A stretch of 64,000 bases of DNA from positions 6,951,372-7,015,371 of the forward strand of contig JAFFJZ010000016.1 of the NCBI GenBank assembly GCA_018340375.1. Reading direction: 5' to 3'. Positions 54,781-64,000 of the stretch are shown piece after piece. Position numbers and translations under genes: made by a program. The notes beneath the pieces were generated by a model. It made no database searches, had not been told where the DNA came from, and worked only from the letters and a program-made list of their open reading frames with translations. Source of the DNA: Gonatopus flavifemur. Its lineage: Eukaryota; Arthropoda; Insecta; Hymenoptera; Dryinidae. Numbering within the stretch: position 1 is the first letter of the stretch; each line of letters starts with the position of its first letter.

Positions 54781-55300
54781 TTTTGTGATTTCCTGCACAA
54801 AAACATGGCGGAATTGCTTAGGGGCAGACATGGGCAGCCGTTTTTTTTTCTGATGTTCAGGTAAGAGTCCCATCTACCACCTCCAATAAGTTAAACGACG
54901 TAATTTTGCGTAATTCTCTACTATTCCTTCAAAAACCAAACACATTTTCTCATTTATAGATATAGAAAGTACATCCAATCATTGCTCTGTCAGTATTTTC
55001 CACTGATCAAATTGATATTCTCTTAATTTTTAGTGTATTCTACATAGTTTCAGTAATAGACTCCAATTTGAAAAAGTTAAATCGGTTCATTTTTCGAGAC
55101 ACAGCGTCTTTTTGAACATGCTCGTTATTTTACTGTCTTTCAATCACGCGGATTATACTTCGAGGAGGGTATTTTGCAACTGGTACACAAGGGCAGGGGG
55201 AGGGGATCAGATCTTTTTATATCAGAATTCCAATACTTGGGACATCACCTTACTCATCCCAAGGGTCAAATATCCCCAACTACAAACTTCATTTTTGGGG
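54781..55300. other. Transib right subterminal spacer
   Basis: About 520 bp between the right array and the right inverted repeat. The left side has only about 50 bp in the same place, so the two ends are asymmetric. No gene. Confidence 0.5.
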
Positions 55301-55335
55301 TTTTGGCCAGCTTTTTGGCATTTGGCCCCACTGTG
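55301..55335 (-). repeat. Right terminal inverted repeat of Transib, RSS-like
   Basis: Complement of the left end, with one mismatch in 35 bp. On the minus strand the heptamer CACAGTG is followed after 22 bp by ccaaaaccc. Confidence 0.92.
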
Positions 55336-55340
55336 GGCCG

Positions 55341-56454
55341 TATACACAGTACGAGCGAGTCAGCCCCATCAAAGAGGATCAGATAGAGTAGGAGCGCTGT
55401 GTATTCGACTAAGTAGGCCATCTGCAGTCTCAGTGGCAAACTACTCCTATCCATCATGTGTATCTCTTCGAAATACTCAGCCACTGAGATGCGAGGAGGC
55501 GCTGAAACTCGCCACGGAAAGTTGTACTGTTCTCCTATGACCGTTTCCACTCCATCTGATGCTCTTTGGCCCCACCATCGGAAATTACAAGAGCTTCCAG
55601 GCCAGTATATGCGACCGTGTTCGTAATACACCCATCTTGTATCAACATATTACAATCAGAATAAATCAAATCAATTACACTCAAGTATAGGCTATGCATA
55701 AGGTGAAACTTGAGGAATTGAAAAAACGTTGGATTTTGGCACTTGTACATAAATGATCGTAACTTCTGTAATTTTGCATAGATTCCATCTCAAAAATACA
55801 TCATTCTCTCCGTAAGAGAGCGCACTTTACGTAGAAGATTTGATACGGGGTATATTCCACGTGTTCTATTTTTCTTTGGCAAAAATGTAACCTTTTCACC
55901 TCCATTTTTGTCGAAAAACAGTAGTTTCCTCACATATTTCGATCCATTGCACTCAAACTACTTGAGTAATCAACAATAGTGACGGTGATATCCGTTGGCA
56001 GTTCGGTTATGACCATTTCGACACCTGCCACGATTAGATTGATTGATTCTGACTTGAGATATACCTTTAAGAGTGAAACTTCGATAGAAAAAAATTTTTT
56101 TCAACTTGAAAAATTCATGTCTCGGAAACTTATCCATGAAAAAAGTTTTTACTGTGATTTTTGAGTTCAGGAAGCCAAAATGCTTCAGCAAAAGATAGTC
56201 TCATCAAATGTACAAAAAATTTTTTTTGTTTTGTAAACTTGTGTTATAAATCATTGATAATATATATCATGATGAGTATCATTATTGATTTATTGTGTGC
56301 ATATTCCAAATTTCATAAAATTACCATGAATCATCACGAAAGTACACATGGAATTGTGGGATTTCCATGATTTATTATTAAATATTGTAATAATTAATAC
56401 AATTAATAAAATAACGCGAGAAAAGTCACAATGAAAATGGAATTATTCCAATAA
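55341..56454. other. No gene seen
   Basis: DNA right of the Transib duplication. Overlapping short ORFs (for example 55112-55540 across the element end) have no domain and cross the transposon boundary, which argues against them. Confidence 0.4.
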
Positions 56455-56885
56455 ATTTCAATTTTGATATAAAAACACTAAAGCGTCAACAATTGCGTTT
56501 GGCACTGACCAAATTACCAGCTGTTTGAAATACCTCCTCAGATGGCGTCGAAGTTGCTGCTGATGCTAAATATTTCTTAGCCAACTTCGCTATATGAGGA
56601 TACATAGATTCATGTTCTTTCCACCACCTCAGAGGATTCATATTGAAATTGATAGGAGATTCTGATAAGTACCCTTGAACTTCCGTTAACCTCACATCCT
56701 CAGAAATTTCATCATTGGAACTTCGTTCGTTAAATAAATAATCCCAATCGGTCTGCTTTGGTTCCGGCTCGTCAATCTCTCTTGTTATCTCCTCTACCAA
56801 TCCTGACAATTTTCCTTCTATCATCAATTTCGCATCACACTCTTCTCCAAGTAAATTTCTGTATCTAGGATTTATAAAGGGAATT
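56455..56885 (-). pseudogene. hAT transposase, C-terminal dimerisation domain
   Basis: The minus strand encodes FINPRYRNLL, a charged linker, then NPLRWWKEHESMYPHIAKLA, KYLASAATSTPSEEVFQTAG and NLVSAKRNC, the classic hAT C-terminal block. After a frameshift or small deletion near 56490 a short IVDALVFLYQN tail ends at about 56455. The catalytic half is not present. A GT donor-like site near 56984 suggests a possible upstream exon, not confirmed. Confidence 0.85.
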
Positions 56886-58154
56886 GGAAGGAGTAAAATG
56901 ATGAATATGTCATATGAGGGATGGAGAGTACATGTTTGATTGAAGTATTGATATGTTTTGTGAAATCGTGTAAATTTAGATTTACCTGGAACTGTGGCCA
57001 GTTGAATCGAGTTAACTTCGCCTTCTTGACAGCTTATATTTAGAAATCCTTCTCGTAATCCTGTAGTAACAATGGCCTTGAATTCTTTAGTGAATACACT
57101 ATCGTTCTCTTGTCACATCCCAAGTATTCCAAGGAATGGAATATTCAGGAAGAGCACGGTCCAAATAATTTCCCTATTCAGCAGGCTTAGCAAGGAAGGG
57201 ATAGGGTCAGTTTTTCGGTGTGGAGTTGAAAAGGTTCTCAGATTGATCACGATGAATTTCAAGGTGAAATCATAATTTATTTCGAAAAAAAAACACATGT
57301 TTTATCTGCTGAAATTCCTCCTAATATTGATTTCAATCACTTCGTCAAACCTAATTATATCAATTCACTCTCTGAATAAGACCTATAAATACTCTCAAAT
57401 TTCTTACACAATTCACAATTATAGAAGGAAATTTGGAATTTGATACAGTTTTCGCACCGTTCAGGTGGAGGTGTAGGTGTAACTTACCAATACAATACTT
57501 TTAGGAGATTCCTATATTTCCCCCAATTCTTTTTGTCCTTAATATGATCACGCTTTAAACCTTCGTAATGGGGGTGTAGCAAGGCCCCAGGTCGAGAGGA
57601 GATTTTGCGTCATTTCTTCAATCACCCCCCTGCTTAGGCAATTTTTAACAAAATCATCTCGATCTGGTTCACTAAGTTAGAAGAAAAAAAAATTCTTAGG
57701 AGTTGGTCACAAGCAAATTGAATATAATGATGCAAATTGAAGATAGGATCTCGAAATTCTTAGAAGTGATTCAGGGTTTGATTTTATAAAACTTTGAGCG
57801 AATTGGAAGAATAAGAAAAGTAAAAGAATCATGGTTATCGAATAAATAAAAGGTACTTGGGGTATGCCTTGTTAATCAAGGATTCCCAAGCATTGACGAG
57901 GGAAGAAGGGTGCCATGTATGACATGTGCACTCAACTTCAGGGCTTGTGTATGGCACAAGTATGATAATGTAATACTCACTTTTGAAATTGAAGATAGTT
58001 GACTTTGTATGTTGTGTTCCGGTGAGTTGTATGGAGGAAAAACGTTCCTTCCATCCTCCTTGGTTGGGATGCGTTTGCCTTGCCTGTGCTCGTCCAATCT
58101 CAGTCGGGTTGGCAGATAAATCTGACGATCTTATCCTGGACGTTGGTTTTCAAT
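56886..58154. other. No gene seen
   Basis: AT-rich. Several 60-80-residue ORFs on both strands without motifs. Confidence 0.4.
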
Positions 58155-58385
58155 CGAAGGATTTTAAGATCACTTTCCGTGTCGTCCAGAATAGGAAAAG
58201 TGTCTCAGATCATCCGTGTTATTGAATTTACACAGGAATCAAACCGTTGTCCTTTGAATTCTCGTTCTGTCGATGGATTTTAAGATCACCGTCCGTGTCG
58301 TTCAAAATAGGAAAAGAGTCTCAAATCGTTCGTGTAGTTAGATTTGCACAGGAATCTGAAATCCCGTTCAGTTGATGGATTTTAT
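58155..58385. repeat. Imperfect tandem duplication, about 117-bp unit
   Basis: ggattttaagatcac, tccgtgtcgt and aataggaaaag recur at 58158 and 58275 with the same spacing, followed by acacaggaatc-like ends. A partial third unit starts near 58376. No function suggested. Confidence 0.75.
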
Positions 58386-58455
58386 GTTAACCTTCCGGCG
58401 GGCGCGTCAATTTCTGTAACACGAGCAGTCGCGTGGTGGACTTTGTTCACCATTA

Positions 58456-59345
58456 GGATTATTCAATGAAATGACACTGAAAAAGTACCCGAATGGACTT
58501 GAACCCTCGTCTCAAAGGGTTTTTGAGGGCGCTGAATCCGAATCTGAAGTCAAAGTTTCAAAATTCAAAATGGCGGATCCAATATGGTGGACTTGAATTC
58601 GAAAATCACTCGAATTCGCTTAAAAATGATTACTCGGGGGTTTTTGGGGTCGCTGAATTCGAATCCGAACTCCAAATTTCGAAATTCGGAATGGCGGATC
58701 TGAAATGGCGGACGTGAATTTGAAATTAGGATTATTAGAGATTATATTAGAAATTAGGATATACCACCAGGATTATTCAATGGAATGACACTGAAGAAGT
58801 ACTCGACTGGACTCAAACCTGTGTATTGAGGGGTTTTTGGAGTTTCTGGATCCGAATCTGGAGTCAAAGTTTCAAAATTCAAAATGGCGGATCCAATATG
58901 GCGGACGTGAATTTCAAAATCACTCGGATTTGCTCGAAAATGGTTACCTGAGGGTTCTCGGGGTCGCTGAATCCGAATCTGGAGTCCAAGTTTCAAAATT
59001 CACAATGGCGGATCCAATATGGCGGACGTGAATTCCAAAATCACTCGGATTTGCTCGAAAATGATTACTCGGGGGTTTTTCGGGTCGCTGAATCCGAATC
59101 TGGAGTCCAAAATTTAAAATGGCAGATCCAATATGGCGGACGTGAATTTCAAAATCACTCGGATTTGCTCGAAAATGGTTGTCCGGGGGTTTTCGGGGTC
59201 GCTGAATCCGAATCCGAAGTCCAAAATCCAGAACTCGGAATGAAAGATCCAATATGGTGGTCGTTAATTTCAGAATCACTTGGAGTAGTCCGGAACCCAT
59301 CACTCGGGAGTTTTCGGGGTCGCTGAACCTGAATCTGAAGTCAAA
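58456..59345 (+). repeat. Array of about seven 121-bp repeats
   Basis: The marker ggggtcgctgaatccg, or a variant, occurs near 58525, 58646, 58839, 58960, 59082, 59195 and 59316. Each unit has the aaatggcggatccaatatgg core. A higher-order copy begins ggattattcaatg at 58458 and again at 58770. It is the same family as the Transib subterminal repeats, but no CACAGTG end was found beside it. Short spurious ORFs result from the repeat. Confidence 0.9.
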
Positions 59346-60853
59346 ATCCCAAAATTTTGGATCTACAAATTCAGCAGTTCCGACGAAATTTCCAACTCAG
59401 CTAAATCTGCTGAGGAATATTCATTAAGTAATTTCCAAGGCTGCTGAATCTATTTTCGAATTCGGAATTGAAAAGACGAGAATGGGGAATTCGGAGTGAG
59501 ATACCCAACGTGTCAACAATTCACTGACTGTGTACACAATAAAGAATATATGAAGATGACCAGATATTTTAAACCTGCTCAGATGCAGGATCATGGAACA
59601 TACATTTATCCCTTGTTTACAAAGTTTATTTGATCTGCAGTATGAACGGGTGATTGTAAATTTCTCCAGGTGTACGAAAGGACACTAGAGTATTTCGAAA
59701 TCAGTGCCAAGATGGCATTGAGTACGAATGCACTCGGAAATCAGTACCCTGGACCTAGTTGGAAAGTGCTTTTTTGGGAAGTCCAAAAAAAAGTCCTTAT
59801 TTGGAATTTTTTTATTACGCATTGGAATAAATAATATCAAATGTTTCTCTACATGAAAGATATTATATGTATTGGAAGGTTTGCATTGTATATAAATTTT
59901 CCATCACTCCATGTTGAGAAATACTTGGGATGCAGTCAATCTGCGAGAGGTCCAAAAGAAAATCGGTGATCTCTATAACTTGAAAATGGCTTTACCGACC
60001 AGTTGGAAATTATTCATCTATTCTGTATATGCTTGTCTTCCGGATAAACGGAAGAATCTGAAAAATGTTGATTTTTTACAAAATGACGGATGTTTGGAAT
60101 TCAAAATTGTTTATTTGGCCAAAATTTCATTCACATTTTCGAGTATGAAAAAAAATAATCGTCAAAATGAAATTTCTTCGACCATCTTGAGGGCAATTAG
60201 ATGAAGGATCAGTAGCTCCGTTCGTTGCAACGTATTCTCAGTCACTCTAACTTGCTCCAGATATTTTTAATTCGCTTTTTTAATTATAAAAATGATTTGT
60301 TCTGTTTGGTGCAGATTGGGGCAACTCAGGTCACTTTGGAACGAACGAAGCTAGTGAGGATAATTCCAAACTGATCAGTAAAGCCATTCTCAAGCTACAA
60401 TGATCACCGCCTTCTTTTTCAATTCCTCGCAGATTTGATGTATCCCACGTATTCCTCAATATCGAGTTATGAGGAATTTCAAATTCTTCTCCAAATGCGT
60501 ATATTTCATGTGGAGAAACATTTATTATTGATTATGTTCGAGTATGGCAAAAATATCCTGAATGAGCGCTTTTTTAGACCTTCCAACTAGATCTGCTCCT
60601 ACGCGTTTGATTTTAACAAGAGAATTTCTCACAATGCATAATCATGGATCATAAACTGGAATTGTAAGCATGCGCACTCTCATATTCAGTTCATCCGAAG
60701 TGAAATATTCCTCTGACCAAGGATGGACAGCTTCAATTACTTTTTGTGCTTGTAATACTATTTCTCATCAAGATGTCATTGAAGTTTATTAAAACGAATT
60801 AGTGATCGGATAACGGAATACTCAGCTGTTGGAGACCCAAAATTCTGCAGTAC
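59346..60853. other. Mostly unassigned
   Basis: A 97-residue plus ORF (59911-60204) is the only notable frame. It has no recognisable domain and no evidence of expression. Confidence 0.35.
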
Positions 60854-60943
60854 CCCTATGAGAACAGCCTGTCAAAATGACATCATACTGACATCAAAAT
60901 GATATCATCCTGACGTCATTTTGACTAAGTTGTTCTCATAGGG
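60854..60943. mobile_element. 90-bp hairpin MITE
   Basis: ccctatgagaac (60854) is the complement of gttctcataggg (ending 60943). Inside, tcaaaatgac occurs with its complement gtcattttga. Target duplication is unclear. Confidence 0.7.
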
Positions 60944-63262
60944 ACATTCTTGAAATTATATTTCTCGTTTCAAAAAGTCAATTCAAAGGAATAAGTAAAT
61001 GAAGATTAGTTAGATTTTATGAGTTTGAATTTTCGTTTTGGTTCTGTAAACGATTTAAACTTCAGCGATATTCATCAAGTACCTCTCAATTTGACGTTCA
61101 AACCTTTATATTTTGTAAATAAACAAGTACTCAACAGGAAAAAAGTATTTGAAGGACAAAGAATGATTGACGCTCTCCATACCTGCTTCCGACTACATAT
61201 AACAATAATGTGAGGGATGCTCCATTGGTGGACGCTTTCGATCACATTCGCACATCCTACCATCTTCGACATTACGTTTTTTCCTCGATATTTCAACATT
61301 GCGGAAACAAAAGTAGCAACGCTCTCCGGACTTACGGGTGTAGCACTACCCCCACTTCTAGGTGGCGCAAGCGCACACTTTGCCTCTTGATACCATAGCC
61401 AGCTACTGATTCAGTCGTGCTTGTGCCGCAAAGGAGAGATCTGCTTGTAATATTAAACTTCTTTGGAGAGACGTGCTTCGATCTTTGATTTTCATATCGG
61501 TGAGTTATAATTCACACTCTTATGAAGTGATTACAAGTGAGGATCAACAATATGACCGTTCTGGAAAATCTCAACAATCTAATTGAATTATGGGTTTTAA
61601 GAATCATATATATGTATATATGTATGTACACTGGTTGATTACGTACCAACTCAATAGGTATTGGGTTACTATCAGTACGTACACACAAAGAAGCGAATTT
61701 CATTCCATTGAATGTCTCCAAGTATATCCTGTGAAAGATATTCCATTACATGCAATTGACAATCACACTTATGTGTAAGATTTTTGTACATGTGATCGTT
61801 AAAAACATTCAATGTGAATATCTTTCAATTCCAATGTTTCCCAATTCCTTCTTGAAGATTCAAATTATCGTTTGTGAATTATCCTTAGTCATCAATTCCT
61901 TTGAAATTCTTCTGAAACATTTTTATTTGAATTCCTGTCAATTCCTAACCTCTTTCACAATTACATTGGAATTTCATTTCGTATCACTTGATTTTCATGT
62001 GATTGCTTGAGAAAGTTATATTGCTTCAAATTCAAATTACTGAATCTTTTGGTTCGCCTGAATGTAAAGAACTCTCAAGTTACGTTTTTAATCAGAATAA
62101 CTGCATTTAAAGATTCATTTTTATAATTAGTATTCTTTTGGAGGAATTGGAGAATCATATTTGTTCTAATAGTTTCGAATGAATCATTTTTCACAGGGTG
62201 TTCCCAATAACGCTTCGTTAACGTACTAGTATTGATTGTTGTTTTCCGTCTTATCACCAAAAAGAACCCTGTCTTGTCATCAGACGGGTTCCGTTTGACT
62301 AACAGAATGAATTGTTGGTTGATGAATCGGAATCGTTGAAGACGATTCCCGTCTTGTGATAAAACAGCTCAAAGCATTTATCAAACAGAGCATTTTTCAA
62401 AGTACTTTGGAACGAGATTGTTTTATGATTATGCAGTCTCGTCTTGCCATCACACGGTATTTTTCTGAGTGCACTTCATATCACTTCACGCTTTGTTATA
62501 TGACGTGTCGAACACCATAAACTAATTCTTAAACATATCTCAGATATATTCAGGAAAACACGAACAACCGAAGTTCAATTCCTTCTGGTACCAATATTGG
62601 AACTCCTCATTTTTGTGTGGGACTTTGGACCCGAGATTTTCCAGTGAACGTGGTTTAGTCCAGTCGAAAATAACAAAACTTGATCATGCAAGTGCCATGA
62701 TCAATTCCTCTGGAATATCGTAGGTGGAGTTCAAGAGACGTCTTCCAAAAAAGTTGACACCTGCACCAGTGCCATTTCAAAAATATCTGCCATAAACTTG
62801 TTAGATCGCTAGTACCCCAGAAACTGCCAAACTGATAGAAACATTTTCGAGTAAAAGTGTTCAGAATGATCTAACATAAAGGAGACCTCGTTCATGAGCA
62901 ATACACTCAGAATAATAGTATACTTGAATAATGAACTCATTAGACATTTCATTGAATCCAATAAAATTCTACTGCATTCAAGAAAATTTTTGAAACTAAC
63001 TTGAACTCTATGACGTTCATATTCAAATAGGAATTCATTTGATTCGAATAAATTGAGTTGGTATAACTTTCTTGGGTGCAAGACGAATAGTGTACGCTTA
63101 TTACATACAGTGGTGACGCGCGACAAAAAAAATATCACCGTTCGAGTGACCTCAAAAACTCACCATGATACTTACATTAAAAAATTTTACTATTCTCGAC
63201 TGAACTGGAAACTGAAATGTTACATTCAGTTATCAAGAAATTTTCATTGCAGTGGATTGAAG
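60944..63262. other. No gene seen before the piggyBac start
   Basis: AT-rich with short ORFs only. Near 62240-62460 variants of ccgtcttatcacc recur (about 62248, 62270, 62353, 62440) in both orientations, which might be a degraded terminal repeat. The open frame from 63053 upstream of the piggyBac ATG is probably untranslated leader. Confidence 0.4.
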
Positions 63263-64000
63263 ATGTCAAAGCGCGTGCATCTTGGTAATATATCATCGGT
63301 CCTTCAAGACATATCAAATGATGACAATGATTGTGATGTTTTCAATTTTATTGAAAGTGATGCTGATTTGAGTGACGAAAATGTAGAGGTTGAAGAACAC
63401 AGCAGTGATTCTGAAACGGAGGCAGTGGATGATGATGGTGTTACTTCGGATATTGATGGGGATGATTGTTCTATTGGTAAAGACAATACCACAAAATGGG
63501 CCAAATCTGCCTTGGTGAAAAGTTCGAAAACAAAGACGAGGAATATAGTAAGACAGCCTTCCGGGCCAAAACAGCGTGCTAGAGATGTTTCCACAGGAAT
63601 GGATGCCTTTTTGAAAATCATTGACCTCGATATGATAGATGATATTGTAAAGTACACCAACGGATATATTGAAGGTATTCAGCAGAAGTACTCGAGAGAA
63701 AGAGATTGTTCAAAAGCATCAAGGAGCGAAATAATGGCTGTAATTGGGATGCTTTTCCTAATTGGGACGAAAAAAGGGCATCATGCTAACGTGAAAGAGC
63801 TATGGACATCAGACGGCACAGGAATACAAATTCTCCAAGCAGTAATGATTTACAAACGTTTTTTGTTTTTGTTAAGATGCATACGTTTCGACGATTTAAC
63901 CACTAGACAAGAAAGGAGATAAATTGATAAATTAGCTGCTGTTCGCTCAATTCTTGATCCATTTGTGGAAAACTGCAAAAATTGTTACAATTTGAGTGGA
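63263..64000 (+). pseudogene. piggyBac-type transposase, N-terminal part, one stop
   Basis: The ATG at 63263 is preferred over the upstream frame start because the protein then begins with the acidic N-terminus typical of piggyBac transposases (DDNDCDVFNF, ESDADLSDENVE). The conserved DDE_Tnp_1_7 region follows: SRSEIMAVIGMLFLIG, ELWTSDGTGI, YKRFLFLLRCIRFDD (63855-63898). A TAA at 63920-63922 replaces what should be a Lys codon, and the frame then continues (KLAAVRSILDPF and onward) to the window edge. The catalytic Asp residues lie beyond the window. The left terminus was not located. Confidence 0.88.

Larger units (their letters stand above)
49810..55335 (-). mobile_element. Transib-superfamily (RAG1-related) transposon, complete
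   Basis: Two 35-bp inverted repeats (49810-49844 and 55301-55335), identical at 34 positions, begin CACAGTG. They are flanked by the 5-bp duplication ggccg (49805-49809 and 55336-55340). A five-base GC-rich target and CAC-starting ends are hallmarks of Transib elements. Inside, on the minus strand, is a transposase gene with RAG1-like blocks and introns. Arrays of a 121-bp repeat lie on both sides of the gene in opposite orientations (49895-50810 and about 54380-54780). Length is 5526 bp. Confidence 0.9.

Noticed and set aside
55112..55540. 142-residue ORF as a host gene
   Set aside because: It runs across the exact right boundary of the Transib element and its duplication, and has no domain.
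58493..59326. ORFs on both strands rich in the same motifs
   Set aside because: By-products of the 121-bp repeat array.
1..64000. Conventional host protein-coding gene
   Set aside because: No exon series with conserved domains outside mobile elements was found. The only convincing intron belongs to the Transib transposase.

Overview
The window looks like repeat-rich intergenic or heterochromatic DNA from an arthropod, most likely an insect. The evidence is the set of transposon families present: BEL/Pao and Gypsy LTR retrotransposons, APE-type LINEs, a tRNA-derived SINE, mariner-type DD41D transposons, Transib, hAT, Tc1 and piggyBac. There are no bacterial-style operons, one clear spliceosomal intron, and low GC. 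I find no confident single-copy host gene. Almost every supportable coding region belongs to a mobile element and most are broken.

Layout, left to right. At 578-7071 there is a complete BEL element with paired LTRs and a 5-bp target duplication. At 7276-8355 there is a LINE fragment cut by a second, 3'-truncated BEL element (8356-13766). A minus-strand LINE lies at 14216-17690. A lone Transib-type end sits at 18058-18505. A DD41D mariner-type transposon with 0.6-kb inverted repeats lies at 18866-21622, followed by a hAT-type MITE. From 21962 to 37170 there is one very large inverted-repeat transposon. Its roughly 1.85-kb arms are split by a complete Gypsy element (23252-27793) and by a 3.85-kb insert that itself carries another DD41D transposon (28822-30857). 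From 37 to 44 kb there are nested hairpin MITEs, a Tc1 remnant, a SINE with a 14-bp target duplication and a PIF-type MITE. A third DD41D transposon lies at 44111-46639, with a hAT-type MITE inside its transposase. FLYWCH-type and multi-copy zinc-protein pseudogenes follow. At 49810-55335 there is a complete Transib (RAG1-related) transposon. The last 8.6 kb holds a hAT remnant, a 121-bp repeat array, an unclassified ORF and the start of a piggyBac transposase.

The two most interesting objects are these. (1) The Transib element has ends that begin CACAGTG, the same heptamer as the V(D)J recombination signal. It is flanked by the 5-bp GC-rich duplication ggccg, carries a spliced transposase gene with RAG1-like motifs, and has inverted subterminal arrays of a 121-bp repeat. 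(2) The giant DD41D element carries short palindromes in its arms whose stems change sequence but keep pairing. At its centre two transposase copies face head-to-head around a single DNA-binding module.

All family names come from motifs read by eye and from memory of the families. No database search was possible.
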